Assembly: GCA_963588905.1 (NCBI GenBank)
Contig: CAVAJF010000002.1
Span: 62,001-126,000 of the forward strand
DNA length: 64,000 nt
Source of the DNA: Butyricicoccus_A sp963588905
Lineage (GTDB): Bacteria; Bacillota; Clostridia; Oscillospirales; Butyricicoccaceae
Reading direction: 5' to 3'
Shown here: piece after piece, positions 7,579-16,907 of the stretch
Position numbering within the stretch: position 1 is the first letter of the stretch
Layout: every line of letters begins with the position of its first letter
Notes under the pieces: model-generated
Databases searched by the model: none
Told to the model about the DNA's origin: nothing
Seen by the model: the letters and a program-made list of their open reading frames with translations, nothing else
Position numbers and translations under genes: made by a program

Positions 7579-9462
7579 TTGGCAGACATCAGTATCAAAG
7601 GACTGAATCAGTTTTTTGGAGAAAATCAAATTCTGCATGACATCACATTTGATATTTTTCCAGGAGAAAAAGTAGCAATTGTAGGACCGAACGGCGCGGG
7701 AAAAACCACGCTGTTTCGCGTCATTACCGGCGAATTGCCGTATGAGACCGGCACGATTTCGATTGCCAAAAATCGCACGGTCGGCGTCATCGACCAGATT
7801 CCGGTCTATGAGCCGGGCGACACCGTAGAGCAGATTTTGCGCTCTGCCTTTCATCGCATCGCAGAGGTGCGCCAGCGCATGACAGCGCTGGAAGTACAGA
7901 TGGAAAAGAACGATGATTCGCAGATTCTCAAGCAGTACGGCGCTTTGCAGGCGGAATTTGAAGCGATGGGCGGTTATGCGCTGGATTATGAAGTAGATAA
8001 AGTATGTAATGGTCTGGAAATTCCGAAAGAAATGCGATCCCAGCCGTTTGATGTGCTGTCCGGCGGCGAAAAGACCCGCGTGAATCTGGCGCGCATCATT
8101 CTGGAAGACACGGATATTTTGCTGCTGGACGAGCCGACCAACCATCTGGATCTGGACGCTGTCGAGTGGCTGGGCAATTTCCTGTCGGAATATAAGGGAA
8201 CCGTGGTCACGATTTCTCATGACCGCTACTTCCTCGACCAGTGCTGTGACCGCATCATTGAGCTGTTTGAAGGCCATGCGGATTTCTATGCCGGTTCGTA
8301 CAGCTATTATGCGGAGGAGCGCAAGCTGCGCTTTGCCCAGCGCATGGCAGAGCATGAAAACCAGATGGAAGAGCTCAAGCGATTGCAGGATCAATCGCGC
8401 AAGATGCATCAGTGGGGCACGGAGAAAATGCATAAGCGCGCCTTTTCCATTGATAAGCGCATTGCCCGCATGACAGTCGCAGACCGCCCGAAGCAGCAGA
8501 AAAAGATGTCCATGCAGTTCGGTGATCCGAACTATGAGACGGAAAATGTGCTCAAGGTGCGCGGCATCTGCAAGAGCTTTGACGGACGGCAGGTGCTGCA
8601 TGATGTCACGTTCAGCGTGAAAAACGGCGAACGCGTGGCCATTTTGGGCGACAACGGCACCGGTAAAACGACATTGCTCAACATTATTTTGGGTTATGAG
8701 ACAGCGGACAGCGGCACAGTCAAAAAGGGAGAGGGACTCAAGCCCGCCTATTTGCCGCAGGTCGTTCATTTTGAGGATGAAAACCGCACCCTCGTAGACA
8801 CACTGATTTATGAGAAGAACGTCACGCCGCAGACCGCGCGCAATCGTCTGGGACGATTCCAGTTCTCCGGTGAGGATGCGCTCAAGCCGGTAGCCAAGCT
8901 GTCCGGTGGTGAAAAGAGCCGTCTGCGCCTGTGCGAACTCATGTATGACCCGCTCAATATGCTCGTGCTCGACGAGCCGACTAACCATTTGGATATTTTG
9001 TCCCGTGAGTGGATTGAGGAGGCCATTGAGGGCTTTACCGGAACCCTGCTGTTTGTCTCGCATGACCGCTATTTTGTGTCTCGATTTGCCAACCGCATCA
9101 TCGTGCTGATGGATGGCGAAATGATTGATTTTACCGGCAATTATGAGCAGTATCTTGCGTTCCGCGAGCGAAAAGCCGCCGAAAAAGCGGCTGCCGTAAC
9201 GCCGAAGCCGAAAAAAGAAAAGCCCAAGCCGAAGGGCGGCACCAAGCAGCTGGAAAAGAAGATTGCCAAGCTAGAGCGAGAAATTTCTCAATGCGAGGAA
9301 CAGAGCGCCGCATTGGATGAACAAATGGCTGCTGCGGCGAGCGATCCGGGCAAGCTGATGGAGCTTGCCAATCAGAAGGATGAGGTAGAAAACCAATTGA
9401 TGGAGCTGATGGAACAGTGGGAAGAGCTGTCCGCGCAGCTGGAGGAAATGCAGGACGCATGA
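7579..9462 (+). CDS. ABC-F family ATPase (duplicated ABC domains)
   Basis: 627 residues, soluble, with no membrane segments. Two ABC cassettes: Walker A GPNGAGKTT near residue 35 and GDNGTGKTT in the second half, each with LSGGEK signatures and LLLDEPTNHLDL / LVLDEPTNHLDI Walker B. A charged linker rich in Met, Gln and Lys joins them, and the last 80 residues form a Lys/Glu coiled coil like Uup/YdiF proteins. ABC-F proteins act on the ribosome in translation or antibiotic protection, or in other nucleic-acid roles. Which applies here cannot be told. The start is TTG at 7579, eight bases after GGAGGT; no ATG fits. The next gene overlaps its stop by four bases. Confidence 0.92.
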   Translation: MADISIKGLNQFFGENQILHDITFDIFPGEKVAIVGPNGAGKTTLFRVITGELPYETGTISIAKNRTVGVIDQIPVYEPGDTVEQILRSAFHRIAEVRQRMTALEVQMEKNDDSQILKQYGALQAEFEAMGGYALDYEVDKVCNGLEIPKEMRSQPFDVLSGGEKTRVNLARIILEDTDILLLDEPTNHLDLDAVEWLGNFLSEYKGTVVTISHDRYFLDQCCDRIIELFEGHADFYAGSYSYYAEERKLRFAQRMAEHENQMEELKRLQDQSRKMHQWGTEKMHKRAFSIDKRIARMTVADRPKQQKKMSMQFGDPNYETENVLKVRGICKSFDGRQVLHDVTFSVKNGERVAILGDNGTGKTTLLNIILGYETADSGTVKKGEGLKPAYLPQVVHFEDENRTLVDTLIYEKNVTPQTARNRLGRFQFSGEDALKPVAKLSGGEKSRLRLCELMYDPLNMLVLDEPTNHLDILSREWIEEAIEGFTGTLLFVSHDRYFVSRFANRIIVLMDGEMIDFTGNYEQYLAFRERKAAEKAAAVTPKPKKEKPKPKGGTKQLEKKIAKLEREISQCEEQSAALDEQMAAAASDPGKLMELANQKDEVENQLMELMEQWEELSAQLEEMQDA

Positions 9463-10232
9463 AACGATTTTATCGCACGCTGTGTCTAATCTGTCTGATT
9501 GCCACAGTGATTTGTATTCCATGCGCGTTGTTTATGACGACATGGCGGTTTGGTTTGTATTTCTTTGCTGCACTGTGCGCCTGCACGGCACTGATGTGTA
9601 AGCTGATTGCCGTGCGGGACACGGAAACCGGCACCAAGCAGTGCATCAGCAAATGGCTGGTGCGCTGCGGCCATGTACTATTTATTGTTTGGCTGTGCTC
9701 GTTTGTCGGCATAGAGGGCATGATTTTATCCGGCACGCGGTCAGAGGTGCAGGAGCCGGTAGAGGTGATTTATGTGCTGGGCGGCGGACTGCGCGGCGAT
9801 CAGCCGTCGCAAAACCTAAAAAATCGGCTGGCCGTGGCAATGGATGTCATGAAGCAAAATCCCGATGCGCCGGTGATTGTGTGCGGCGGACAGGGCTCGG
9901 ATGAAGCGGAGCCGGAGGCCGTAGTCATGCGCCGCTGGATGGTGCAGCATGGCGCGGATTCCAGCCGCATTGTCATGGAAAAGCAGTCGCACAATACCGT
10001 GCAGAACATACAAAACGCGGAAGAGATTTGTCAGCAGCGCGGCTGGGGCACAGAGCATGTCGCCGTCGTGTCCAGCAGCTTTCACTTGTTCCGCGTGCGA
10101 CATATCATGCGGCACGTCGGTTTGACGCCGTCTGTGGTATCTGCTCCGGCGGGAGATCCGGCGTCTAGCGTGCTGATGTACATTCGAGAGTATTTTTCCG
10201 TTGTCAAGATGATTGTCAGCGGGTACTGGTAA
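9459..10232 (+). CDS. YdcF/SanA-like (DUF218) membrane protein
   Basis: 257 residues, starting at the ATG that overlaps the stop of the ABC-F gene (ATGA), with GGAGG upstream. Three hydrophobic segments in the first 100 residues (LCLICLIATVICIPCALF, YFFAALCACTALMC, VLFIVWLCSFVGI) anchor it. The DUF218 domain follows, with the VIYVLGGGL strand, an IVCGGQGSDEAEPEA loop, the SHNTVQNIQNAEEIC motif and VVSSSFHLFRVRHIM. Related proteins (ElyC, SanA) affect envelope or peptidoglycan lipid metabolism; the reaction is unknown. Translational coupling to the ATPase is clear from the overlap. Confidence 0.85.
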   Translation: MKRFYRTLCLICLIATVICIPCALFMTTWRFGLYFFAALCACTALMCKLIAVRDTETGTKQCISKWLVRCGHVLFIVWLCSFVGIEGMILSGTRSEVQEPVEVIYVLGGGLRGDQPSQNLKNRLAVAMDVMKQNPDAPVIVCGGQGSDEAEPEAVVMRRWMVQHGADSSRIVMEKQSHNTVQNIQNAEEICQQRGWGTEHVAVVSSSFHLFRVRHIMRHVGLTPSVVSAPAGDPASSVLMYIREYFSVVKMIVSGYW

Positions 10233-10266
10233 AGAAATAAGAAGGACAGACGGGAGGGACACGCAT

Positions 10267-10641
10267 ATGATACGATATACCATACCCTGTGGATTGTATG
10301 CGACGGATAATGACCATTTTCAGCTCGCAGAGATCCGTGTGTCAACGGCGTTTGCGCCACAGCTGATTACGGGACTGCGCGCATTGCTGTGTGGAAAACT
10401 TCATGCGCTGGAATTGCGGGATGTCAAGCAGAGCGCAGTGATTTTAGGCGAGGGAAAGGTCACCTATCCGTTTCAAATTGGAGAGCGCGTAGCGTATTTT
10501 TGCGAAGAAAACTTGTTTGAGATGGAAAACTTTGCGCTCGACCGTTTGTTTGGAGACAAAAAAGCTAGTCAGTGCCTGTCTACCACGATCAATGGCGAAG
10601 AAGATTTGCAGATGAGCGTGGGATTGTGGATCACGGAATAA
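10267..10641 (+). CDS. Unknown conserved-looking cytoplasmic protein
   Basis: 124 residues from ATG at 10267 behind GGGAGGG. I do not recognise the family. It is mixed alpha/beta with no membrane segment or signal peptide. Visible features are a Tyr/Pro start (MIRYTIPCGLYATD), a central QIGERVAYFCEENLFEMENF and a polar C-terminus. It lies between the YdcF-like gene (34 bases upstream) and prfA (49 bases downstream), all on one strand, so it is probably co-transcribed. Normal codon use for the region supports a real gene. Confidence 0.75.
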   Translation: MIRYTIPCGLYATDNDHFQLAEIRVSTAFAPQLITGLRALLCGKLHALELRDVKQSAVILGEGKVTYPFQIGERVAYFCEENLFEMENFALDRLFGDKKASQCLSTTINGEEDLQMSVGLWITE

Positions 10642-10690
10642 GAATACAAATATTATAATTTAGCGAAGAAAATACAAGGAGTTGAAATTC

Positions 10691-11764
10691 ATGCTGGAAA
10701 AGCTGGAAGGGCTTGCCGATCGGTATGATGAGCTGGAAAACCAGCTTGCCAGCCCGAATTTATATGATGATCCGGAGCGAGCGGCAGCACTGACAAAGGA
10801 ACATCGAAATTTACAGCCGATTCTTCAGGCGTACCGCGCGTATCAGACCGCTTGTCAGGATGAGCAGGACGCCAAGGAGCTGCTGGCGGAAGCAGGCGGC
10901 GATGCCGAGATGCACGCGCTGGCACAGGAAACGTTGATGTCCAGCCGCGAGCAAAAGGAACAGCTGGAGCAGGAGCTCAAGCTGTTGCTGCTGCCAAAAG
11001 ATGAGCGCGATGAGCGCAGTGTCATTATGGAAATCCGTGCGGGCGCGGGCGGTGAAGAAGCGGCTCTGTTTGCCGCGTCACTGTATCGCATGTATACGAT
11101 GTATGCGGACACAAAAGGCTGGAAAACCGAGCGAATCAGTGATTCTGAGACAGAATTGGGCGGTTTTCGAGAGATTACCTTCAGTATTGACGGCGAAGGC
11201 GCGTTTTCGCGGCTCAAATATGAGAGCGGCGTGCACCGCGTTCAGCGTGTGCCGGAGACCGAATCACAGGGACGCGTGCACACCTCGACAGTTACCGTCG
11301 CTGTGCTGCCGGAAGTGGATGATGTCGAGCTGACGATTGACCCGAAGGATTTGAAGATTGATACCTATCGTTCGTCCGGCGCGGGCGGCCAGCACATCAA
11401 TAAAACATCGTCTGCCATTCGTATCACGCACTTGCCGACCGGTATGGTTGTCGAGTGTCAGGACGAGCGAAGCCAGTTTAAGAACCGAGACAAGGCCATG
11501 AAGGTACTGCGTTCTCGCCTGTTTGAAATCAAGCAGCGGGAGCAGGATGACGCGATTGCAGCGGAACGCCGCAGTCAGGTTGGTTCCGGTGACCGCTCGG
11601 AACGCATCCGCACGTATAATTTCCCGGAGAACCGTGTGTCGGAGCATCGTATCAAGCTGACAATATATAAGCTGGATCAATTCTTGGATGGCAATCTGGA
11701 TGAAGTGCTCGATGCGCTGATTACGACCGATCAGGCAGAAAAATTGGCAAAGATGGAAAATTAA
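10691..11764 (+). CDS. prfA: Peptide chain release factor 1
   Basis: 357 residues, typical RF1 length. It recognises UAA and UAG and triggers peptidyl-tRNA hydrolysis. The PET tripeptide anticodon is at about residues 188-190 (VQRVPETESQ) and the catalytic GGQ at 232-234 (SSGAGGQHINKTSS), the latter being the site modified by PrmC-type methylases. The start is ATG at 10691, eight bases after AAGGAG; a TTG three codons earlier would overlap that site. No prmC gene is adjacent, unlike many Firmicutes; sua5 and coaE follow instead. Confidence 0.97.
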   Translation: MLEKLEGLADRYDELENQLASPNLYDDPERAAALTKEHRNLQPILQAYRAYQTACQDEQDAKELLAEAGGDAEMHALAQETLMSSREQKEQLEQELKLLLLPKDERDERSVIMEIRAGAGGEEAALFAASLYRMYTMYADTKGWKTERISDSETELGGFREITFSIDGEGAFSRLKYESGVHRVQRVPETESQGRVHTSTVTVAVLPEVDDVELTIDPKDLKIDTYRSSGAGGQHINKTSSAIRITHLPTGMVVECQDERSQFKNRDKAMKVLRSRLFEIKQREQDDAIAAERRSQVGSGDRSERIRTYNFPENRVSEHRIKLTIYKLDQFLDGNLDEVLDALITTDQAEKLAKMEN

Positions 11765-11819
11765 CAAAAAGACAAAAACAATAAAAATTATACGAATAGG
11801 AATAAAAGAAGGTCGAAAC

Positions 11820-12863
11820 ATGCAAACCAAACTGCTGCGTCCGTCGGAAGATCCGGCGGCAATTGAAGAAGCCGGTGCGCTGCTCCGCGCCGGAGAAGTC
11901 GTGGGCATCCCCACGGAAACGGTATATGGACTCGCAGCGGATGCACTGAATCCGCTGGCAGTCAAGCGTATTTTTGAGGCGAAAGGACGTCCGCAGGACA
12001 ATCCGCTGATTGTTCATATTGCGGATCTCTCGATGGTACAGGATATTGCGACAGAGTTTCCGCCGGAAGCGCAAATGCTGGCGGATGCCTTTTGGCCGGG
12101 CCCGCTGACCATCATTTTGCCGAAACAGGATAGAATACCAATGGTAACGTCTGGTGGATTAAATACAGTGGGTATTCGCTTTCCGGTACATCCGATGGCA
12201 CAGGCTATCATTTGCGCGGCAGGCGTTCCGCTGGCGGCACCGTCTGCCAATACCTCCGGCAGACCGTCTACGACAACGGCACAGCATGTCATGGAGGATC
12301 TGCACGGCAAGATTGCAGCGGTTGTCGATGGCGGCCCGTGCTCTGTCGGTGTGGAATCGACGGTTGTTTCGCTGTGCGGAGAGCGGCCGCGCCTGCTGCG
12401 TCCGGGCGGCATTTCGCTGGAGCAGCTGCAATCCGTGCTCGGAGAAGTGGATGTAGACCGCGCACTGAAAGAAAAAATTGACGACAGCGAAAAGGTTTCG
12501 GCACCGGGCATGAAGTACCGTCATTATGCGCCGAAGGCACCGGTGACGGTTGTGTTTGGCACACCGGAAGCCAGTGCACAGTATATTGCCGACAGACTGG
12601 GCGCACACACCGGCGTGCTGTGTTTTGATGACTGCGCATCGCTGTTTCACGGCAAGGCAGTCGTGGAGACCTTCGGTCCGTCCGAAGATGAAGCGCAGCA
12701 GGCGCGAGAAGTGTTTGATGCCCTGCGTCGATTTGATGATACCGATTGCATGGAGATTTTTGCCCAGTGCCCGCCGTCCCGCGGCATTGGTCTTGCTGTG
12801 GCAAACCGCATCAAAAAGGCTGCCGGGTTCCATGTCATTGATTTGACGGAGGGAGACGCATGA
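11820..12863 (+). CDS. Threonylcarbamoyl-AMP synthase, Sua5 type
   Basis: 347 residues: an N-terminal YrdC domain (about 1-205) and the C-terminal Sua5 domain. It makes threonylcarbamoyl-AMP from threonine, bicarbonate and ATP for the t6A37 modification of ANN-decoding tRNAs. Family marks are VVGIPTETVYGLAADA, KRIFEAKGRPQDNPLIVHI, WPGPLTIIL, PLAAPSANTSGRPSTT and the KYRHYAPKAPV linker before the Sua5 domain. The ATG has AAGAAGGTC upstream. coaE overlaps its stop by four bases, so the two are translationally coupled. Confidence 0.95.
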   Translation: MQTKLLRPSEDPAAIEEAGALLRAGEVVGIPTETVYGLAADALNPLAVKRIFEAKGRPQDNPLIVHIADLSMVQDIATEFPPEAQMLADAFWPGPLTIILPKQDRIPMVTSGGLNTVGIRFPVHPMAQAIICAAGVPLAAPSANTSGRPSTTTAQHVMEDLHGKIAAVVDGGPCSVGVESTVVSLCGERPRLLRPGGISLEQLQSVLGEVDVDRALKEKIDDSEKVSAPGMKYRHYAPKAPVTVVFGTPEASAQYIADRLGAHTGVLCFDDCASLFHGKAVVETFGPSEDEAQQAREVFDALRRFDDTDCMEIFAQCPPSRGIGLAVANRIKKAAGFHVIDLTEGDA

Positions 12864-13453
12864 AAATTCTTGGTTTGACTGGCGGCTCCGGCACGGGAAA
12901 AAGTGCAGCCTGTACGGCATTTGAGCAGCTGGGCTGCGGCGTGATTGATGCGGATGCAACCTATCGAACGCTGTGTGATACCTGTGAACCGATGTTGAAA
13001 GAAATACGAGCTGTATTTGGTGATGTATTTTCTACAGATGGGAAACTAGATCGCAAGAAGCTGGGAGCTGTCGTCTTTGCGGACGCGGAAAAATTGCAGC
13101 AGCTCAATGCGATTACCCATCCGTATATCCGACAGGCTGCCAGAGAGGCGTTTGCCGCTTGCGAGGCACGCGGATGCCTACTGTGCATCTATGATGCGCC
13201 GGTATTGTTCGAGGGCAAAATGGAGACACTTTGTGATAAAACCTGCGCGGTGCTCGCGGCGCGAGATACGCGCATTGCCCGCATTATGGCGCGGGACGCC
13301 ATCACAGAACAATATGCCGCGCTGCGCATTGACGCCCAGCAGAGCGATGCATTTTATCGGGAACGCTGCGATTATGTCGTACAAAATGATGAGGATCTTG
13401 CGAAGCTGTATGAACAGGTGCGCAGGGTCTATGAAGATATGGTGCGCGGCTGA
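12860..13453 (+). CDS. coaE: Dephospho-CoA kinase
   Basis: 197 residues, the usual size. It phosphorylates the 3'-hydroxyl of dephospho-CoA, the last step of coenzyme A synthesis. The P-loop is GLTGGSGTGKSAAC at residues 5-18, followed by GVIDADATYR and the lid region around DAPVLFEGKME. It starts within the sua5 stop (ATGA) behind GGAGGGAG. It complements the panBCD operon at 35.0-38.0 kb in the same CoA pathway. Confidence 0.93.
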   Translation: MKILGLTGGSGTGKSAACTAFEQLGCGVIDADATYRTLCDTCEPMLKEIRAVFGDVFSTDGKLDRKKLGAVVFADAEKLQQLNAITHPYIRQAAREAFAACEARGCLLCIYDAPVLFEGKMETLCDKTCAVLAARDTRIARIMARDAITEQYAALRIDAQQSDAFYRERCDYVVQNDEDLAKLYEQVRRVYEDMVRG

Positions 13454-13482
13454 ACGCACCAAGTCAGAAAGGATGAAGTTTC

Positions 13483-14877
13483 ATGGAAAACACACTGTTC
13501 TATGACAAAAAGACCGGCTGGGATCGCATGAGCGATGCCGAGCAGGCGGCGATGATGGAGTATGCAGAGGGCTACAAGGCGTTCTTGGACGAAGCAAAGA
13601 CCGAACGCGATGCCGTGCGCCGGCTGCAGGCAATGGCTGAGGCGAATGGCTTCGTCGCATATACCCGCGGCAAGGCAGTGAAGCCGGGAGAAAAGTATTA
13701 TAAAATCAATAGAAACAAAGCAATCATCTTGTTTGTCGTCGGAGAGGACGGCATGAAGAACGGCATCAATCTGTCTGCGGCACATCTGGATGCACCGCGC
13801 ATTGATATTCGCACCATTCCGCTGTACGAAGACAACGGCATGGCTTTGTTTAAGACGCATTATTACGGCGGCATCAAGAAATATCAGTGGACAACCATTC
13901 CGATGGAGCTGCGCGGTGTCGTTTGCCGCATGACGGAAAACGGCGTGGAGTCCGTCGATGTCCGCATTGGTGATAAGCCGGGCGATCCGGTATTCGTGAT
14001 TACCGATCTGCTCATTCATCTGGCAACAGAGCAGATGGGCAAGACCATGATGAAGGGCATTGAGGCGGAGAATATGAATGTGCTGGTCGGCTCCAAGCCG
14101 TCCAAGTCGGACATTGAGACCTCGGATAAAATCAAGCTGTGGGTCATGGAATTCCTCAATAAGGAATACGGCATCACAGAAGAGGACTTCCTGTCCGCAG
14201 AGCTGACCTGTGTTCCGGCATTTAAGGCTTCGGATGTGGGCTTTGACCGCTCGTTTATCGGTGCCTATGGACATGATGACCGCGTGTGCTCGTACCCGGC
14301 GGCAACCGCTCTGCTGGATCTCGAACAGACACCGAAAAAGACGTCGATGGTCATTTTGGTCGATAAGGAAGAAATCGGCTCAGATGGCGTGACCGGTATG
14401 CAGTCGCATTTCTTTGATACGCTGGTGGCAGATCTGTGCCGCGCGGACGGCACGCTGTTTGAGGAGTGCATCGAGCGCTCTACCTGCCTGTCTGCGGATG
14501 TTTGCAATGCGTTTGATCCGAATTATCCGAACGTTTCCGAGCGCCGCAACGATGCGCGCGTCAACTGCGGTGTGGCACTGGTCAAGTACACCGGTGCCCG
14601 CGGCAAGTCCGGTTCTTCCGATGCCACGGCGGAGCTGATGGGAAAAATGCGCTATCATTTCAATAAGAACCATGTCATTTGGCAGACCGGTCAGCTCGGC
14701 AAGGTCGATCAGGGCGGCGGCGGCACCGTGGCAATGTTCATGGCAAACCGCAATATTGATACCGTGGACTGCGGCGTGCCGGTGCTGAGTATGCACGCGC
14801 CGTTTGAGGTTATCGCAAAGCTGGATCTGTTTGCCGCGTACAATGCATTTAAGGCATTCTATCAGATGGAACAGTAA
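13483..14877 (+). CDS. M18 family aminopeptidase
   Basis: 464 residues, cytoplasmic di-zinc metallopeptidase that removes N-terminal residues. Metal ligands are visible in the M18 motifs: NLSAAHLDAPRIDIR (His-x-Asp), VDKEEIGSDGVTGMQ (Glu-Glu pair), the HDDRVCSYPAA motif and a late VLSMHAPFE with the final His ligand. The ATG follows AAAGGATGAAGTTTC. It ends about 20 bases before a bidirectional terminator that separates it from the convergent sirtuin gene. Substrate preference cannot be read from sequence. Confidence 0.94.
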   Translation: MENTLFYDKKTGWDRMSDAEQAAMMEYAEGYKAFLDEAKTERDAVRRLQAMAEANGFVAYTRGKAVKPGEKYYKINRNKAIILFVVGEDGMKNGINLSAAHLDAPRIDIRTIPLYEDNGMALFKTHYYGGIKKYQWTTIPMELRGVVCRMTENGVESVDVRIGDKPGDPVFVITDLLIHLATEQMGKTMMKGIEAENMNVLVGSKPSKSDIETSDKIKLWVMEFLNKEYGITEEDFLSAELTCVPAFKASDVGFDRSFIGAYGHDDRVCSYPAATALLDLEQTPKKTSMVILVDKEEIGSDGVTGMQSHFFDTLVADLCRADGTLFEECIERSTCLSADVCNAFDPNYPNVSERRNDARVNCGVALVKYTGARGKSGSSDATAELMGKMRYHFNKNHVIWQTGQLGKVDQGGGGTVAMFMANRNIDTVDCGVPVLSMHAPFEVIAKLDLFAAYNAFKAFYQMEQ

Positions 14878-14897
14878 AAGAAAAAATTGCAAAAAAA

Positions 14898-14923
14898 GGC
14901 GCTGCCGCAGGCAGCGCCTTTTT
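14898..14923. terminator. Bidirectional terminator
   Basis: Stem GGCGCTGC / GCAGCGCC with runs of A before and T after, so it works for the M18 gene (+) and the sirtuin gene (-). Confidence 0.9.
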
Positions 14924-14926
14924 CAT

Positions 14927-15658
14927 TTATCTGACTTGAATTTGACTAAAGACTTGTCCAATCGGTGCATCAATCGTCAGCTCCGCGCCGGTAGAGCGCT
15001 GGGTCTGTCCCTTGTTGATGACGACGAGATGTTTGCCGCGGAAATACTGAATGAGTCCGGCAGCCGGATACACGGCGAGCGACGTGCCGCCGATAATCAT
15101 CATATCCGCCTGCGCGATGGCCTGCACGCTGTCGGTCAGGCACTGCTCGTCCAGAGATTCCTCGTACAGGACAACATCCGGCTTGATGATGCCGCCGCAC
15201 GGGCATTTCGGGATGCCGTGGCACGATTTCATGTACTGGGCGTCATAAAACTTGCCGCAGTGCTGGCAGTAATTGCGGTGCACAGAGCCGTGCAGCTCAT
15301 AGACGCGCTTGCTTCCGGCGGCCTGATGCAGACCGTCAATGTTTTGCGTGATGACAGCGGTCAGCTTGCCTGCCTGTTCCAGCTCAGCGAGCTTTTTGTG
15401 CGCGGCATTGGGCTTGGCGTCCAGTGCGAGCATCTTGTCCTGATAGAACCGGAAGAATTCCTCCGGCTGGGACTGGAAAAAGGAATGACTGAGAATGGTT
15501 TCCGGCGGAAACTTGTATTTCTGATGGTATAGACCGTCTACACTGCGAAAATCCGGAATACCGCTTTCTGTCGAGACACCAGCGCCGCCAAAAAAGACAA
15601 TGTTCTGTGATTCATCAATCATGGCCTGTAAGGCTGCGATTTGCTGTTGCAATGACAT
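14927..15658 (-). CDS. NAD-dependent protein deacylase, sirtuin
   Basis: 243 residues from ATG at 15658, with GGAGGAATTTCG upstream; longer in-frame extensions lack family similarity. It removes acyl groups from lysines using NAD. Motifs: GGAGVSTESGIPDFRS (NAD binding), TQNIDGLHQAAG, catalytic His at about 123 in ELHGS, and zinc cysteines near 131, 134, 152 and 154. No Tyr-x-x-Arg pair of the SIRT5 desuccinylase type was identified. It is encoded with the nitroreductase gene, which ends 14 bases upstream, so the two are probably one transcript. Confidence 0.94.
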   Translation of the reverse strand: MSLQQQIAALQAMIDESQNIVFFGGAGVSTESGIPDFRSVDGLYHQKYKFPPETILSHSFFQSQPEEFFRFYQDKMLALDAKPNAAHKKLAELEQAGKLTAVITQNIDGLHQAAGSKRVYELHGSVHRNYCQHCGKFYDAQYMKSCHGIPKCPCGGIIKPDVVLYEESLDEQCLTDSVQAIAQADMMIIGGTSLAVYPAAGLIQYFRGKHLVVINKGQTQRSTGAELTIDAPIGQVFSQIQVR

Positions 15659-15672
15659 CGAAATTCCTCCTT

Positions 15673-16194
15673 TTACCGAACCAAAGTCGTGGTATTTGGC
15701 TTTCTTTCGTGAATGACAGGCTGTGCTGCCGGATAGCCGATGGCAGCGGATGCATTGACGATATGGCTCTCCGGGACGCCGTATTCCGTCAACAGAGCAC
15801 GGACTGCCGGATCGTCGCACACGTCGCGCACCTGATTGATCCAGCAGGAGCCGAGACCGAGAGAAGTTGCCGTCAGCAGAACATTTTCCATGGCGGCACC
15901 GGCGTCCAAAAAGCTGTTGCGGTTGTCCCGCTCGCCGGACACGATGAGAAAGGCGGCCGGAGCGAAAAAGTTATAGCCGGCCGGACGATTGTCCGCTTTC
16001 TTGACAGCGGCGGCAAGCGCTTGAATCTTTTCGCGGTCTGCCAGAAGCGTGAAATGCCAGCTCTGTTCGTTGCGGCCGGATGGTGCCCAAACCGCTGCGG
16101 TCAATAGATCCTGCAGCTTTTCCGGCTCAATGGGCTGCTCGGTAAAGCTGCGGCAGGAATGCCGATCTAAAATATTCTGTAATACAGGATTCAT
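15673..16194 (-). CDS. Nitroreductase-family flavoprotein
   Basis: 173 residues, an FMN-dependent oxidoreductase of the nitroreductase fold. The N-terminus has the FMN-binding HSCRSFTEQPIEPEKL and AVWAPSGRNEQSWHF motifs; the C-terminal half carries GAAMENVLLTATSLGLGSCW and an IGYPA turn. Such small members reduce nitro compounds, quinones or flavins; the natural substrate is unknown. The ATG follows AAGGAGATGATCG. It leads the two-gene minus-strand operon with the sirtuin. Confidence 0.92.
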   Translation of the reverse strand: MNPVLQNILDRHSCRSFTEQPIEPEKLQDLLTAAVWAPSGRNEQSWHFTLLADREKIQALAAAVKKADNRPAGYNFFAPAAFLIVSGERDNRNSFLDAGAAMENVLLTATSLGLGSCWINQVRDVCDDPAVRALLTEYGVPESHIVNASAAIGYPAAQPVIHERKPNTTTLVR

Positions 16195-16256
16195 AAACGA
16201 TCATCTCCTTCTGCTTTCAGTATAATGCAGGCGGAGGAAACTTGCAAGAAAGGCAA

Positions 16257-16289
16257 CAAAAAAAGCAGCATTTCCGAAGAAATACTGCT
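16257..16289 (-). terminator. Terminator of the tRNA operon
   Basis: On the minus strand: 11-base stem AGCAGTATTTC / GAAATGCTGCT with a TTCG tetraloop and a run of seven T, directly after the CCA end of tRNA-Lys. Confidence 0.92.
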
Positions 16290-16292
16290 TTT

Positions 16293-16368
16293 TGGTGGCC
16301 CATCGGGGGTTCGAACCCCGGACCCTCTGCTTAAAAGGCAGATGCTCTACCTACTGAGCTAATGGACC
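16293..16368 (-). tRNA. tRNA-Lys (TTT)
   Basis: 76 bases with encoded CCA. Acceptor stem GGTCCAT / ATGGGCC, anticodon stem TCTGC / GCAGA, loop CTTTTAA. Last of five tRNAs transcribed Gly-Arg-His-Gln-Lys. Confidence 0.97.
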
Positions 16369-16372
16369 GGAT

Positions 16373-16447
16373 TGGCAGGGGCGGCAGGAGTTGAACCTGC
16401 GATACTAGAGTCAAAGTCTGGTGCCTTAACCACTTGGCCACGCCCCC
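16373..16447 (-). tRNA. tRNA-Gln (TTG)
   Basis: 75 bases with encoded CCA. Acceptor stem GGGGGCG / CGCCCCT, anticodon loop CTTTGAC, anticodon TTG. The anticodon stem CCAGA / TCTAG holds a C-A mismatch at its second pair (28-42), which is unusual. Confidence 0.94.
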
Positions 16448-16523
16448 GTATGCAGGCAATAAGCTGAAAGCCCCCGATAAAAAATGTTCTTCACAACGGC
16501 TGGCATCGTGAAGAATGAAAAAA

Positions 16524-16601
<78 letters not shown>

Positions 16602-16636
16602 ATATAGACTTGAATGCACGTCAGACCCAATCGAAT

Positions 16637-16713
<77 letters not shown>

Positions 16714-16752
16714 ATACAGAATCGTCTGTGCCTGCATGTGATGTAAGTGGTA

Positions 16753-16826
16753 TGGAGCGGGTGATGGGAATCGAACCCACGTGTTCAGCTTGGAAGGCTG
16801 ACATTCTACCATTGAACTACACCCGC
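16753..16826 (-). tRNA. tRNA-Gly (TCC)
   Basis: 74 bases with encoded CCA. Acceptor GCGGGTG / CACCCGC, anticodon stem TCAGC / GCTGA, loop CTTCCAA. First in the tRNA operon. Confidence 0.96.
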
Positions 16827-16907
16827 AGGCTTTTCACAATGCTCACTTAGTATACCAATCCAAGCGGGAATTGTCAAGCGTTTTTTGCAAAAAACTTTTG
16901 GTTTTTT

